Under the pieces are notes generated by a model. It had not been told where the DNA came from, searched no databases, and was given only the letters and a program-made list of their open reading frames with translations. Shown here piece after piece: positions 42,969 to 52,701 of a DNA stretch of 64,000 nucleotides. The stretch is from positions 3,286,001-3,350,000 of the forward strand of contig NZ_CP093341.1 of NCBI RefSeq assembly GCF_022637455.1, read 5' to 3'. Made by a program: the position numbers and the translations under genes. Position 1 is the stretch's first letter; each line of letters begins with the position of its first letter. This DNA is from Lysobacter sp. S4-A87. GTDB taxonomy: Bacteria; Pseudomonadota; Gammaproteobacteria; Xanthomonadales; Xanthomonadaceae.

Positions 42969-44009
42969 ATGAATGACTCCCGCATCATCGCTGCCGGCGC
43001 CACCCGCGAGGACGAGGCCATCGAGGCCTCGATCCGGCCCAAGCGGCTGGACGAGTACCTCGGCCAGGCGCCGGTGCGCGAGCAGATGAAGATCTATATC
43101 GAGGCCGCCAAGGCACGCGGCGAGGCCCTCGACCATGTCCTGATCTTCGGCCCGCCGGGCCTGGGCAAGACCACCCTCAGCCATGTCATCGCCAACGAGC
43201 TCGGCGTCGGCCTGCGCCAGACCTCCGGCCCGGTGATCGAGAAGGCCGGCGACCTGGCCGCGCTGCTGACCAACCTGCAGCCGCACGACGTGCTGTTCGT
43301 CGACGAGATCCATCGTCTCTCGCCGGCGATAGAAGAGGTGCTCTATCCGGCGATGGAGGACTACCAGATCGACATCATGATCGGCGAGGGCCCCGCGGCC
43401 CGCTCGATCAAGCTCGACCTGCCGCCATTCACCCTGATCGGCGCGACCACCCGCGCCGGCCTGCTGACCGCGCCGCTGCGCGACCGCTTCGGCATCGTCC
43501 AGCGCCTGGAGTTCTACAGCGCCGAGGAGCTGACCCGGATCGTGCGCCGCTCGGCGCAGATCCTTGGCATCGCCTGCGAGCCCGAAGGTGCGGCCGAAAT
43601 CGCCCGCCGCTCGCGTGGCACCCCGCGTATCGCCAACCGCCTGCTGCGACGCGTGCGCGATTTCGCCCAGGTCCGCGCCGGTGGCGACATCACCCGCGAT
43701 GTGGCCGATGCGGCAATGGCCATGCTCAAGGTCGACCCGGAGGGTTTCGACGAGCTCGACCGGCGCATGCTCAAGATCATCATCGAGTCCTTCGACGGCG
43801 GCCCGGTCGGCGTCGAATCGCTGGCCGCGGCGCTGAGCGAGGAGCGCGGCACGCTCGAGGACGTGATCGAGCCGTACCTGATCCAGCAGGGCTACCTCAT
43901 CCGCACCGCGCGCGGCCGGATGGCCACGCCGAAGGCCTACCGCCACATCGGCCTGAGGCCGAAAGCCAGCAACGGCGGGCTTTTCGAGGAGACCGGCAGT
44001 GACGGTTGA
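42969..44009 (+). CDS. ruvB: Holliday junction helicase motor RuvB
   Basis: RuvB is the AAA+ motor for branch migration. The 346 residues carry Walker [10 protein letters not shown], Walker B FVDEIHRL, sensor 1 GATTRAG and the C-terminal winged helix with LRPKAS tail. [13 protein letters not shown] is typical. ATG 42969 has no strong ribosome site; an upstream frame extension (from 42933) is less conserved. It overlaps ybgC by 11 bases. Confidence 0.97.
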   Translation: MNDSRIIAAGATREDEAIEASIRPKRLDEYLGQAPVREQMKIYIEAAKARGEALDHVLIFGPPGLGKTTLSHVIANELGVGLRQTSGPVIEKAGDLAALLTNLQPHDVLFVDEIHRLSPAIEEVLYPAMEDYQIDIMIGEGPAARSIKLDLPPFTLIGATTRAGLLTAPLRDRFGIVQRLEFYSAEELTRIVRRSAQILGIACEPEGAAEIARRSRGTPRIANRLLRRVRDFAQVRAGGDITRDVADAAMAMLKVDPEGFDELDRRMLKIIIESFDGGPVGVESLAAALSEERGTLEDVIEPYLIQQGYLIRTARGRMATPKAYRHIGLRPKASNGGLFEETGSDG

Positions 44010-44421
44010 TGTGGCGTTCAGTTGGCCGACACGGGTCTACTGGGAAGATACGGACGCTGGTGGCGTGGTCTACCACGCCCAGTACCTGGCGTTTCTCGAG
44101 CGCGCGCGGACCGAGTGGATGCGTGCGCAGGGGTATGGCCAGGAGCTTTTGCGGATCGAGTACGGGCTGGTGTTCGCCGTGCGCGCCATGCAGCTGGACT
44201 TCCTCAAGCCGGCCCGGCTGGACGATGCGCTGGCGGTGACGGTGGGGCTGCAGGAATGCCGCCGTGCCAGCGCCGTTTTCACCCAGGCCATCGCCCGCGG
44301 TGGCGACCTGCTGCTGACCGCGCAGGTGCGGGTGGCGGCGCTGGATGCGGACGGGTTCCGCCCGCGCCCGATCCCGCAGCCGCTGCACGACCAGCTCAAG
44401 GCGCTCGAGCAACCGCGCTGA
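43999..44421 (+). CDS. ybgC: Tol-Pal-associated acyl-CoA thioesterase YbgC
   Basis: YbgC is a hotdog-fold acyl-CoA thioesterase linked to the Tol-Pal system. The 140 residues contain the 4HBT active site [16 protein letters not shown], with Asp19 and His26. The start is GTG 43999, 11 bases inside ruvB, with GAGGAGACC as ribosome site. It leads directly to tolQ, the standard order. Confidence 0.93.
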   Translation: MTVDVAFSWPTRVYWEDTDAGGVVYHAQYLAFLERARTEWMRAQGYGQELLRIEYGLVFAVRAMQLDFLKPARLDDALAVTVGLQECRRASAVFTQAIARGGDLLLTAQVRVAALDADGFRPRPIPQPLHDQLKALEQPR

Positions 44422-44505
44422 CCCCATTCCAGGCTTCACCCGTTATTCCCATCGCAGTCCCCCAAGTTGCACACAGTCCCGCGTGACGGGCACGGAGAAC
44501 CGAGC

Positions 44506-45297
44506 ATGACCCCATTGTTGACAGCACTGCAGGCCACCGCGGTGGAGCCCCTGCCGGAAGAGGCCGCCAATGCCGCCAACACAGCGGTGCAGGCGCTGTC
44601 GACGGGCGCCGTCGACAACAACAGCCTCAACCTGCTGCAACTGGTGCTGCACGCCAGCATCCCGGTGCAGCTGGTCATGCTGTTGCTGCTGTTCGGTTCG
44701 ATCGCCTCGTGGGTGATCATCTTCCGCAAGAAGCGCGTGCTCGACCGCGCCGCGCGCGAGGCCGACCAGTTCGAAGAGCGCTTCTGGTCTGGCGCCGAGC
44801 TGTCCAAGCTCTATGCCGGCACGACCGAGCGCAATCGCGAGATCGGCGGCCTTGAAGCGATCTTCGAAGCCGGCTTCCGCGAGTTCGGCCGCCTGCGCCA
44901 GCGCCGCGGCGCCGACAGCCGCATGCAGCTGGAAGGTGCCCAGCGCGCCATGCGCGCCACCGGTTCGCGCGAGATCGACGGCCTCGAGCACAACCTCGAG
45001 TTCCTCGCCAACGTCGGTTCGATCAGCCCGTACGTCGGCCTGTTCGGCACGGTGTGGGGCATCATGATTTCGTTCCAGGGCCTGGCCAACATGAAGGAAG
45101 CGACCATCGCCACGGTCGCCCCCGGTATCTCCGAGGCGCTGATCGCGACGGCGATGGGCCTGTTCGCGGCCATTCCGGCGGTGTGGGCCTACAACCGCTA
45201 CGCGACCAAGGTCGAACGCATGTCGGTGCGCTACGACGCGTTCTCCGAAGAGTTCTCCTCGATCCTGCAGCGCCAGGCGAACCTCGACGAGCCCTGA
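44506..45297 (+). CDS. tolQ: Tol-Pal motor subunit TolQ
   Basis: TolQ is the ExbB/MotA-type inner membrane proton channel protein. The 263 residues have TM1 (about 52-72), a long cytoplasmic loop and TM2-TM3 (about 165-225) with GLFGTVWGIM and PGISEALIATAMGLFAAIPAVWAYN. The N-terminal 40 residues are a periplasmic extension. With TolR it energises TolA for outer membrane constriction at division. ATG 44506 follows GGAG. Confidence 0.96.
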   Translation: MTPLLTALQATAVEPLPEEAANAANTAVQALSTGAVDNNSLNLLQLVLHASIPVQLVMLLLLFGSIASWVIIFRKKRVLDRAAREADQFEERFWSGAELSKLYAGTTERNREIGGLEAIFEAGFREFGRLRQRRGADSRMQLEGAQRAMRATGSREIDGLEHNLEFLANVGSISPYVGLFGTVWGIMISFQGLANMKEATIATVAPGISEALIATAMGLFAAIPAVWAYNRYATKVERMSVRYDAFSEEFSSILQRQANLDEP

Positions 45298-45387
45298 TGC
45301 GATCCCCTCGCAACGTCCCGCACCTCCGTGTGCGGACTTTCATCGGCCCGTCCCGGGCCGTGAACCACTGATTACGAGAGGAAGGCC

Positions 45388-45837
45388 ATGGCCGGTATCA
45401 CCGCGCGCCGCCATCGCAAGCGCAAGCTGAAGGCAGAGATCAACGTCGTTCCCTATATCGACGTGATGCTGGTGTTGTTGATCATCTTCATGGTCACCGC
45501 GCCGCTGTTGAATCTTGGCGTCGACATCGACCTGCCGCAGTCCAATGCCAAGTCGATCCAGGAAAAGAAGGACCCGGTCGTCGTCAGCGTCGATCCCAAC
45601 GGGCACTATTTCCTCGCCCTGAAGGCAGGCAGCAACGAGGCCGTCACCGCTGAGGCGCTGCAGGCCAAGGTGTCGGCAATCGTCGCGCAGAACCCGGACG
45701 TCGCCGTGTTCGTGGCCGGTGACGCCAAGGCCAATTACCAGAAGGTGATGGACGCGCTGGTGCTGCTGCAGAGCGCGAACGTCAAGAAGGTCGGCTTGAT
45801 GAGCCAGCCCGATCAGGCCAGCAAGGCGGGTCGCTGA
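45388..45837 (+). CDS. tolR: Tol-Pal motor subunit TolR
   Basis: TolR is the ExbD-like partner of TolQ. The 149-residue protein has one membrane helix after KAEINVVPYIDVMLVLLIIF, holding the proton-binding Asp in IDVML. The rest is periplasmic. ATG 45388 follows AGGAAG, 90 bases after tolQ. The stop overlaps the tolA start by one base (TGATG). Confidence 0.96.
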   Translation: MAGITARRHRKRKLKAEINVVPYIDVMLVLLIIFMVTAPLLNLGVDIDLPQSNAKSIQEKKDPVVVSVDPNGHYFLALKAGSNEAVTAEALQAKVSAIVAQNPDVAVFVAGDAKANYQKVMDALVLLQSANVKKVGLMSQPDQASKAGR

Positions 45838-46808
45838 TGCGGGAGTCGCGCGCCGACACCGCGCGGGCGATCTGGCAGGCGCTGGGGCTGCATGCACTGC
45901 TGTTCGCCCTCATGTTCGTGGGCCTGTTGTGGACCCGCGCTGCCGCGCCGGTCTCCGCCGCGGGTTCGCCGGTGACCGCAGAACTCATCGACGCCGACGC
46001 ACTGTCGCCGGCGATGCAGCGCACCCTGCGCAATCGCCCCAAGCCGGCCGAAATGCCGCCGCCGCCGCAACCGGAAGAGGCCGCACCGCTGCCGCAACCG
46101 TTGCCGGAGCCGCGGCCGGAAGACTCGGTCGCCACGCCGCAGCCGCAGCCACAGGACTTCATCCCGGTTCCCGACAACGAGAGCCAGGAAGCCGTGGTCG
46201 ACCAGCCGACACCCATTGCTGCCGCCGAGGAAGACAAGGTCCAGGAAGCCAAGCGCAAGCAGGACCAGGTGGACCTGACCGAGCAGAAGCGCCAGGAGCA
46301 GATTGAGAAGCAGCGTCGCCTCGCCGAGCAGCAGGATCAGGAACGCGAGCAGAAGCTGGCCGAGATCCGCCGCAAGCGCGAAGCCGCCACGCGCGAACGG
46401 ACCGCTGCCGAGCGTGCCGCCAACCTGGCCAACCAGCGTGCGCAGCAGGTTGCCGACGCACGCGCGACACAGGCCACGGGTAGCAGCGAAGCCAGCCCGC
46501 CGCCCGGAAACGCCGGCACCGACACCGGCCTGGAGGCGCGCTACGCCGCGGCCCTGCAGGAAGCGATCCTGAGCAAATGGACCCGTCCGGAAACGGTGCC
46601 GGTCGGCGCCCGCTGCAAGCTGCTGATCCGGCAGTTGCCGGGCGGGCAGGTGATGAGCGCGGAAGTGTCATCGCCGTGCGCCTACGATGAGCAGGGCCGT
46701 CGCTCCATCGAGGCCGCCGTGTTGAAGGCGCAGCCGCTGCCGTATGCCGGGTTCGAGAAGGTGTTCGCGCGCAACCTGACGCTGAACTTCACGGCGCAGG
46801 ATCGCTGA
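45837..46808 (+). CDS. tolA: Tol-Pal linker protein TolA
   Basis: TolA spans the periplasm and links TolQR to Pal/TolB. The 323 residues have one N-terminal helix (about 13-38), a Pro/Glu-rich stretch (about 63-110) and a long Lys/Arg/Glu/Ala/Gln helix (about 125-210). The compact C-terminal domain (about 225-323) includes WTRPETVPVGARCKLLIRQL. Translationally coupled to tolR. Confidence 0.94.
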   Translation: MRESRADTARAIWQALGLHALLFALMFVGLLWTRAAAPVSAAGSPVTAELIDADALSPAMQRTLRNRPKPAEMPPPPQPEEAAPLPQPLPEPRPEDSVATPQPQPQDFIPVPDNESQEAVVDQPTPIAAAEEDKVQEAKRKQDQVDLTEQKRQEQIEKQRRLAEQQDQEREQKLAEIRRKREAATRERTAAERAANLANQRAQQVADARATQATGSSEASPPPGNAGTDTGLEARYAAALQEAILSKWTRPETVPVGARCKLLIRQLPGGQVMSAEVSSPCAYDEQGRRSIEAAVLKAQPLPYAGFEKVFARNLTLNFTAQDR

Positions 46809-46928
46809 AGCGAGGCGCCCTGTCCGGAGGGCGGAGGAGGGTGCTCCTGGCTTCGCGAGCTTGAGCCCACGTTCACCCACCTCCTGTTAACAATTGCAAA
46901 GCTGAATGACCGCATCACTGGAGCACCG

Positions 46929-48245
46929 ATGAACCGACCCGTTGCCTGGCTTGCCTCGCTGCTCGCCCTGCTGCTTCCCGTCGCCGCTTTCGCCCAGCAA
47001 GGGCTCGAGATCGACATCGTTGGCGGCAATGCCGCTGCCCTCCCGATCGCCGTGGTGCCGATGCCCTACCAGGGCAGCGGGACAGCGCCGGAAACCGACC
47101 TTGCCCAGGTCGTCAGCGCCGACCTCGCGCGCTCCGGGCAGTTCCGGCCACTTCCGGACAAGGACATCATCGAGAAGCCGACCAAGGGCGGGGAGATCAA
47201 CTACCCGACCTGGCGCGCGTTGAACCAGGACTTCATCGTCGTCGGCCGCGTCCTCGACGCCGGCGCCGGCAGCTACCGCCTGGAGTACGAGCTGTTCGAC
47301 GTGGCCAAGCAGCAGCGCCTGCTCGGCTTCGCCCTGACCGCCCGCGCCAATGCGATGCGCGACGTCGCCCACCAGGTCGCCGACGCGGTCTACGAAAAGG
47401 TCACCGGCATCCGCGGCGCGTTCTTCACCCGCATCGCCTATGTCACCGCGACCGGTACCGGCAAGGGTGCGCAGTACGCGCTGATGGTCGCCGACTCCGA
47501 CGGCTTCAACCCGCAGACCGTGGTGCGCTCGCCCGAGCCGCTGCTGTCGCCGTCGTGGAGCCCGGACGGTGGTCGCCTGGCCTATGTCAGCTTCGAGGGT
47601 GGCAATTCCTCGATCTACATCCAGAACATCACCTCCGGCAGCCGCGAGCTGATCGCCAAGTTCCGCGGCATCAACGGCGCCCCGTCGTTCTCGCCCGACG
47701 GCCGTCGCCTGGCCCTGACCCTGTCGCGCAGCGGCAACCCCGAGATCTACGTGATGGACCTGGGCAGCAAGGCGCTGACCCAGCTGACCAACCATTTCAG
47801 CATCGACACCGAGCCGAGCTGGAGTGCTGACGGCGGCACCATCTACTTCACCTCCGACCGCGGTGGCCGCCCGCAGATCTACTCGGTTCCGTCCAGTGGC
47901 GGCAGCGCCACCCGGGTGACGTTCCAGGGCAGCTACAACGCCAGCGCCAGCCTTTCGGCCGACGGCAAGAAGATCGCCACCGCCCAGGGCGCCGGCAACA
48001 CCTATCGCATTGCAATGATGGACAGCACCCTCGGGTCTGCGCGCTGGAGCACACTTTCGCCCGGATCCCTGGACGAGTCGCCCAGCTTTGCCCCGAATGG
48101 CGCAATGATCCTTTATGCTGCGCGCGAGGGCCGCCGGGGCGTGCTCTACGCCGTTTCGTCCGATGCCCGGGTGCGCCAGCGCCTGGTGCTTGCGGATGGG
48201 GACGTGCGTGAGCCGGCTTGGGGGCCGTTCCGCTTGCCTCGCTGA
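46929..48245 (+). CDS. tolB: Tol-Pal periplasmic protein TolB
   Basis: TolB is a soluble periplasmic beta-propeller that binds Pal and TolA. The signal peptide is cut at about 22 (AAFA-QQ). The N-terminal domain (about 25-160) precedes six propeller blades with [39 protein letters not shown] and [19 protein letters not shown]. The total length of 438 fits. A 120-base gap before it may hold its own promoter. Confidence 0.97.
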   Translation: MNRPVAWLASLLALLLPVAAFAQQGLEIDIVGGNAAALPIAVVPMPYQGSGTAPETDLAQVVSADLARSGQFRPLPDKDIIEKPTKGGEINYPTWRALNQDFIVVGRVLDAGAGSYRLEYELFDVAKQQRLLGFALTARANAMRDVAHQVADAVYEKVTGIRGAFFTRIAYVTATGTGKGAQYALMVADSDGFNPQTVVRSPEPLLSPSWSPDGGRLAYVSFEGGNSSIYIQNITSGSRELIAKFRGINGAPSFSPDGRRLALTLSRSGNPEIYVMDLGSKALTQLTNHFSIDTEPSWSADGGTIYFTSDRGGRPQIYSVPSSGGSATRVTFQGSYNASASLSADGKKIATAQGAGNTYRIAMMDSTLGSARWSTLSPGSLDESPSFAPNGAMILYAAREGRRGVLYAVSSDARVRQRLVLADGDVREPAWGPFRLPR

Positions 48246-48347
48246 TCCGGACGATTCGCCTGGATCGGCGGTGCTGCAATTCGTTTTTGTTTCACTTCCG
48301 CTTGCCCCGTAATGTCCCACGCTTGAATGACGAGGAACAAACAAACC

Positions 48348-48860
48348 ATGAACAATACCGCTCGCATCCTGCTCACCGCCGTGCTCTGCACCGCGGCTAT
48401 TGCCTGCTCCAAGAAGGTCAAGGAAACCCCGCCGCCGGCTGAAACGCCGACCACCACTCCGGCTCCGGAAGCTCCGGTCACCTCGGGCGTGTACGGCCCG
48501 AACGACCTGGACACCGACGCCTGCCTGCGTCAGCGCGTGGTCTACTTCGACTTCGACCAGGACAGCCTGCGTCCGGAGTTCCAGGCCATCGTCGGCTGCC
48601 ACGCCAAGTACCTGCGCGACCGTCCGTCCTCGCGCATGACCCTGGAAGGCAATGCTGACGAGCGCGGCAGCCGCGAGTACAACCTCGGCCTCGGCGAGCG
48701 CCGCGGCAATGCCGTGTCGTCGGCCGTCCAGGCCAACGGCGGCTCGGGCAGCCAGATCACGGTCACCAGCTACGGCGAAGAGCGTCCGGTCTGCACCGAC
48801 TCGAACGAAGATTGCTGGGCCAAGAACCGTCGCGTCGAGATCGTGTACACCGCCAAGTAA
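48348..48860 (+). CDS. pal: Peptidoglycan-associated lipoprotein Pal
   Basis: Pal anchors the outer membrane to peptidoglycan. The 170-residue precursor has lipobox AIAC with Cys20, a Pro/Thr linker, and an OmpA-like domain with VYFDFDQDSLRPEFQ, EGNADERGSREYNLGLGERR and RRVEIVYTAK. ATG 48348 matches the signal peptide start; ATG 48327 gives seven extra residues. Cpo and Tol genes flank it as usual. Confidence 0.96.
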   Translation: MNNTARILLTAVLCTAAIACSKKVKETPPPAETPTTTPAPEAPVTSGVYGPNDLDTDACLRQRVVYFDFDQDSLRPEFQAIVGCHAKYLRDRPSSRMTLEGNADERGSREYNLGLGERRGNAVSSAVQANGGSGSQITVTSYGEERPVCTDSNEDCWAKNRRVEIVYTAK

Positions 48861-48869
48861 TAGCCGGCG

Positions 48870-49688
48870 ATGATGCGCAAGACGTTACTTGCCATGGCGT
48901 TCGCGGCGACCCTCGTGGTCGCCGCGCCCGCTGTCGCGCAACGCGCCAGCCTGGCTGACCGCGTGACCGTGCTCGAGCAGCAGGCCGCCAACAACCAGGG
49001 CAACATCGACCTGCTGAACCAGGTCAGCCAGCTTCGCAACGAAGTGCAGGCACTGCGTTCGCAGATCGAAGAACTGCAGCAGCAGAACAACCAGCTGCTG
49101 GAAAGCGGCAAGGCCCAGTACCTCGACCTCGACGGCCGCATCAACCGGCTCGAGAGCGGCGCGGTCACACCTGCTGCCACCGGGACCCCGGCACCGGCAG
49201 CGGCACCGCCCAAGTCGGGCAAGCCCGCGGCCCCGTCCGCATCGGTCAAGGACCGCCCCCCGGCGGTCTACGGCGACAAGGGTGCGCTGGCCCAGGGCGG
49301 CGACGAACGCGCGGCCTACGATGCCGCCTTCGGCGCGCTCAAGAGCGGTGACTACGTCCAGTCCTCGCGTCTGTTCCAGGCCTTCGTCGAGACCTACCCG
49401 CAGGGCGTCTACGCGCCCAACGCGCTGTACTGGCTCGGCGAGAGCTACTACGTCACCCAGAATTACGAGATGGCCCTGGTCCAGTTCCAGTCGCTGCTCG
49501 ACAGGTTCCCGACCCACGACAAGGCCCCGGGCGCGATGCTCAAGGTCGGCCTGACGCAGATCGGGCTAAAGCAGGTCGAAGCCGCAGAGCTCACTTTGGC
49601 CGGTGTTTCAGCGAAATACCCCGGCACCGACGCCGCCCGCGCCGCCAGCGACCGCCTCAACGCGCTCCAGCTCGGCCGGCTTCGCTGA
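48870..49688 (+). CDS. cpoB: Cell division coordinator CpoB (YbgF)
   Basis: CpoB is a periplasmic TPR protein linking Tol-Pal to PBP1B during septal growth. The 272-residue precursor has a signal peptide (about 1-24, ending AVA-Q), a coiled-coil trimerisation region (about 28-85), a Pro/Ala linker and TPR repeats (about 150-270: AYDAAFGALKSGDYVQSSRL, LFQAFVETYPQGVYAPNALY). It starts 9 bases after pal. Confidence 0.95.
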   Translation: MMRKTLLAMAFAATLVVAAPAVAQRASLADRVTVLEQQAANNQGNIDLLNQVSQLRNEVQALRSQIEELQQQNNQLLESGKAQYLDLDGRINRLESGAVTPAATGTPAPAAAPPKSGKPAAPSASVKDRPPAVYGDKGALAQGGDERAAYDAAFGALKSGDYVQSSRLFQAFVETYPQGVYAPNALYWLGESYYVTQNYEMALVQFQSLLDRFPTHDKAPGAMLKVGLTQIGLKQVEAAELTLAGVSAKYPGTDAARAASDRLNALQLGRLR

Positions 49689-49713
49689 GCCCGGACCGCC
49701 TGGCAGGCACGGG

Positions 49714-49772
49714 GCTCCGCCAGACCCGGCTCCGCCAAGCCCGCTTCCGCCAAGCCCGCTTCCGCCAAGCCC
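49714..49772 (+). repeat. 14-15-bp tandem repeat upstream of queE
   Basis: Four imperfect units based on GCTTCCGCCAAGCCC run in a row between cpoB and queE. The last two (49743-49757, 49758-49772) are identical. They end about 18 bases before the queE -10 box, in the -35 region. Confidence 0.82.
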
Positions 49773-49789
49773 TGTCGCGCCAGATCCTT

Positions 49790-49795
49790 TAAAAT
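49790..49795 (+). promoter_or_regulatory. -10 box of queE, leaderless start
   Basis: TAAAAT ends seven bases before the queE ATG, so the predicted first transcribed base is at or next to the start codon. No ribosome site is present, which fits a leaderless mRNA. Confidence 0.5.
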
Positions 49796-49802
49796 CAGCG
49801 CC

Positions 49803-50480
49803 ATGAACGCACTCCCCGCCGAAGCGGCCGCAGCGTCGCCGGATCGGCTGCGGATCACCGAGATTTTCCTGTCACTGCAGGGCGAAGCCCGCAGCATCGG
49901 CTGGCCGACCGTATTCGTGCGCCTGACCGGCTGCCCGCTGCGCTGCCAGTACTGCGACACCGCCTATGCCTTCCATGGCGGTGAGTGGCACCAGATCGAC
50001 GACATCCTCGCCGAGGTCGCCGGCCACGGCGCCCGCCACGTCTGCGTCACCGGCGGCGAGCCGCTGTCGCAGAAGCGCTGCATCGGCCTGCTGCAGCGGC
50101 TGTGCGACGCCGGCTACGAGGTGTCGCTGGAGACCTCCGGTGCGATCGACATCAGCCAGGTCGACACCCGCGTCTCGCGCATCCTCGACATCAAGACACC
50201 GGGATCGATGGAGGTCCACCGCAACCTGTGGTCGAACCTGCCGCTGCTGACGCCGCATGACCAGGTCAAGTTCGTGATCTGCTCGCGCGAGGACTACGAC
50301 TGGGCCAAGGGCGTGGTCGCCGAACACGGCCTCACCGCGGTCTGCGATGTACTGTTCTCGCCCAGCTTCACCCAGATCAAGCCCAGCGACCTGGCCGACT
50401 GGATCGTCGCCGACAAGTTGCCGGTGCGGTTCCAGCTGCAGTTGCACAAGATCCTGTGGAACGACGAACCGGGCCGCTGA
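49803..50480 (+). CDS. queE: 7-carboxy-7-deazaguanine synthase QueE
   Basis: QueE is a radical SAM enzyme that makes CDG in queuosine biosynthesis. The 225 residues show the Cx3Cx2C cluster motif at Cys44, Cys48, Cys51 (GCPLRCQYCDTAY) and the SAM-binding VCVTGGEPLSQ. The order queE-queC, 49 bases apart, is standard. The start has no Shine-Dalgarno; see the -10 box. Confidence 0.95.
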   Translation: MNALPAEAAAASPDRLRITEIFLSLQGEARSIGWPTVFVRLTGCPLRCQYCDTAYAFHGGEWHQIDDILAEVAGHGARHVCVTGGEPLSQKRCIGLLQRLCDAGYEVSLETSGAIDISQVDTRVSRILDIKTPGSMEVHRNLWSNLPLLTPHDQVKFVICSREDYDWAKGVVAEHGLTAVCDVLFSPSFTQIKPSDLADWIVADKLPVRFQLQLHKILWNDEPGR

Positions 50481-50529
50481 TCGCGTCCCGCTTCTCGCCG
50501 CAGTGAGTCCCCCAGTGGAAGCCACGTAG

Positions 50530-51228
50530 ATGAAGAATGCTGTTGTCCTGGTATCGGGCGGGATGGACTCCGCCGTGGTCATCGCCATCGCGCGCGAGCA
50601 GGGCTACGCCGTGCATGCGCTGAGCGTGCGCTACGGCCAGCGCCACACCTCCGAACTCGATGCCGCCGATCGCGTGTCGAAGTCGCTCGGCGCGGTCGCG
50701 CACAAGACCGTCAATGTCGACCTGCGCAGCATCGGCGGCTCGGCGCTCACCGACGAAACCATCTCGGTACCGACCGACGACGATGGCCACGCGATCGGCC
50801 AGGCCGCGGCCAAGGACGCGATCCCGGTGACCTACGTGCCCGCGCGCAACACGATCATGCTGTCGGTCGCGCTGGGCTGGGCGGAAGTGCTGGGCGCGGC
50901 CGACATCTTCTGCGGCGTCAATGCCGTCGACTACTCCGGTTACCCGGACTGCCGCCCGGAGTTCATCACCGCATTCCAGAACCTGGCCAACCTCGCCACC
51001 AAGGCGGGCGTGGAAGGCGCCGGCCTGCGCGTGCACGCACCGCTGCAGTTCATGAGCAAGGCCGACATCGTCCGCGAGGGCATGCGCCTGGGCGTGGATT
51101 TCGCCGAGACCGTCTCCTGTTACAAGGCCGATGACCAGGGCCGCGCCTGCGGCCATTGCGACGCCTGTCGGCTGCGCGCGGAAGGCTTCATCGCGGCCGG
51201 AGTGGCCGACCCGACGCGTTACGTCTGA
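50530..51228 (+). CDS. queC: 7-cyano-7-deazaguanine synthase QueC
   Basis: QueC converts CDG to preQ0 with ATP and ammonia. The 232-residue protein has the PP-loop SGGMDS (9-14) and the zinc site Cys197, Cys207, Cys210 and Cys213 (CGHCDAC). It follows queE and precedes tRNA-Lys. The product feeds tRNA queuosine. Confidence 0.96.
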   Translation: MKNAVVLVSGGMDSAVVIAIAREQGYAVHALSVRYGQRHTSELDAADRVSKSLGAVAHKTVNVDLRSIGGSALTDETISVPTDDDGHAIGQAAAKDAIPVTYVPARNTIMLSVALGWAEVLGAADIFCGVNAVDYSGYPDCRPEFITAFQNLANLATKAGVEGAGLRVHAPLQFMSKADIVREGMRLGVDFAETVSCYKADDQGRACGHCDACRLRAEGFIAAGVADPTRYV

Positions 51229-51272
51229 ACGACGGACGCCCCCGCGGACTGCATCGCGGAGGCGCCGTGCGC

Positions 51273-51278
51273 TAGAAT
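51273..51278 (+). promoter_or_regulatory. -10 box of tRNA-Lys
   Basis: TAGAAT is followed by a GC-rich discriminator GCACGCCCC, typical of stringently controlled stable RNA promoters. No clear -35 is seen. Confidence 0.4.
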
Positions 51279-51343
51279 GCACGCCCCGGCGCAAGGCCGG
51301 GCGCGCCGCCCGCAACCACCGCGAGCGCAGGAAAGTTCCAAGT

Positions 51344-51419
51344 GGGCCGTTAGCTCAGTCGGTAGAGCATCGGACTTTTAATCCGCTGGTCGACGGTTCG
51401 AATCCGTCACGGCCCACCA
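51344..51419 (+). tRNA. tRNA-Lys (anticodon UUU)
   Basis: A complete 76-base tRNA: acceptor GGGCCGT pairs with ACGGCCC, the D-loop contains AGCTCAGTCGGTAGAGC, the anticodon loop CTTTTAA carries TTT, and the T-arm has GGTTCGAATCC. The 3' CCA is encoded. Confidence 0.97.
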
Positions 51420-51490
51420 ATCCGATTCTCCGACATGACCTTCGACGGCGGGCGCCATTGGCGGTGAGTTCATTGCGTCCAGCGGATCCT

Positions 51491-51976
51491 TCAGGCTTCC
51501 GCCGCGACGGGTGCTTCGCAAACAAAGATGATCTCCGTAGATGCAGGGCGGTAACCGGCCATGGCTGCGAACGAACTCTGGATGGCGGCGTTCTGCGCCT
51601 GATAGTCCGGCTGCCATTCCTTGACCACCGGGTACTGGCCCACCGATTGCGTTCCACCTTCATTGACGATGGCGGTCGCTGAAACTGAAACATTGTTGGT
51701 GACGACCGTCTGCGGCACATTCGGCTGCTCGTAGCTGGCGTCCTCGGCTTCGCGCGAAACCATGACGGCTTCCTTGCCACCTTGGGTCGCGCAGAAGGCG
51801 TTGGCCTTCTTCATGGCCTTGGTGGTCATCTTGTCCGTCGTCGAGAAGCTGGTGTAACCCTTTCCGGCGATCAGGTAGCGCCCCTTGCCGATGGGTGTTA
51901 CTTCGGAGACGCCGGCCTGCGCGGAAAGGGAGGTCAGCGCAAGAACGGCGACGGCTGTTGCAGCGTAGAGCTTCAT
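51491..51976 (-). CDS. Small exported protein of unknown function
   Basis: This 161-residue protein has a clear signal peptide (MKLYAATAVAVLALTSLSAQA, about 21 residues). The mature part has KGYTSFSTTDKMTTKAMKKA and a pair of Cys residues (NAFCATQGG and IFVCEAP) that could form a disulfide. The Lys/Thr/Ser-rich start resembles small YpeB/SH3-free periplasmic proteins common in Lysobacter. Not assigned to a named family. Confidence 0.7.
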   Translation of the reverse strand: MKLYAATAVAVLALTSLSAQAGVSEVTPIGKGRYLIAGKGYTSFSTTDKMTTKAMKKANAFCATQGGKEAVMVSREAEDASYEQPNVPQTVVTNNVSVSATAIVNEGGTQSVGQYPVVKEWQPDYQAQNAAIQSSFAAMAGYRPASTEIIFVCEAPVAAEA

Positions 51977-52201
51977 GCTGTTGGTATCCGGGAAGCGACA
52001 GCGGAAGAGTGCGAATCGCTGGAAGCACGCTCGCCAGCCCAGGCCGACCCGCTGTACGTTGAACGGCCTGGAACACCCCAACCTTATTGCTCCCCCGGAT
52101 TTCGGGTTTCGCATCGAGCGACCTCCAGTTCGCTTTACGTGACAACGGGGTTCTGAATGGGCGCGCCAAGGTCCGGAGTCCTCCGTCAGACAACCGGATG
52201 G

Positions 52202-52657
52202 TCAGGTGCCGTTGTGGAAGTCATCTTGCGAATGTGCAGATTCGGAAGGCCATCGGGCGATTCGCCGCAACCCGATCCCGACTGCAATGCGATAGCTCAT
52301 CGACAAGTCTCCGTTGATCACGATCGTGGCGATCGGCATGGCGGACGATCGCACGGGCAGGTCGAGTAATGTGTCACTGCTGTCGTGGACTTCGGCGTAA
52401 GGCACGGCAAGTGATTCCAGCGCGTCACGCAGGGCTTGCGGGTCGTCGCGCGCGAGGTCGCCCGGGTCGAGCACCACGAACCCGCTGGTGCCGGGGTCGG
52501 TATGCCGAATCGACTCGATAAACGGACGGATCGAGGTGCTGGCGCGCAGCTTCAGCGCGCTGCCTGCGGCGCGTGAGGCGCGCCGCAGGTCCTCGAAGAC
52601 TTTCCGGGGGAGGCCGGCAGACGTCGAATGCGATCCCTGGAGGATCTGGATGTCCAT
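52202..52657 (-). CDS. Degenerate type II dehydroquinase-like protein, copy B
   Basis: This 151-residue protein aligns by eye with type II 3-dehydroquinate dehydratase (AroQ), a small flavodoxin-like enzyme. Correspondences are MDIQILQGSHS to the first strand, ALKLRASTSIRPFIESI to the RQSNHEGELIDWI block, FVVLDPGDLARDDPQALRDAL to the INPGAYTHTSVALRDAL block, and VPYAEVHDSS to the VPVIEVHLSN block. The loop that carries the catalytic Arg and Tyr is missing, NPGAYTHTS is changed to DPGDLARDD, and the FRHHS segment reads PVRSS, so dehydratase activity is unlikely. The ATG at 52657 follows GCGGAA; TTG 52705 is another option. It is the third gene of a small operon. Confidence 0.6.
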   Translation of the reverse strand: MDIQILQGSHSTSAGLPRKVFEDLRRASRAAGSALKLRASTSIRPFIESIRHTDPGTSGFVVLDPGDLARDDPQALRDALESLAVPYAEVHDSSDTLLDLPVRSSAMPIATIVINGDLSMSYRIAVGIGLRRIARWPSESAHSQDDFHNGT

Positions 52658-52701
52658 GGTTCCGCGCTGGATGAAGTGACTGCGGCTCGATCCGGTCACG
52701 G

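Noticed and set aside
40791-43946. Minus-strand open frame of 1051 codons across kup and ruvB
   Set aside because: It spans antisense to two well-supported genes, with His/Arg/Gln-rich low-complexity content.
38231-49772. Short tandem repeats as a CRISPR array
   Set aside because: Units of 12-15 bp are directly adjacent without spacers, and no cas genes are present.
51344-51419. tRNA-Lys as a used phage or island attachment site
   Set aside because: No integrase gene or visible duplicate of the tRNA end was found within the window. It is kept only as a low-interest possibility.
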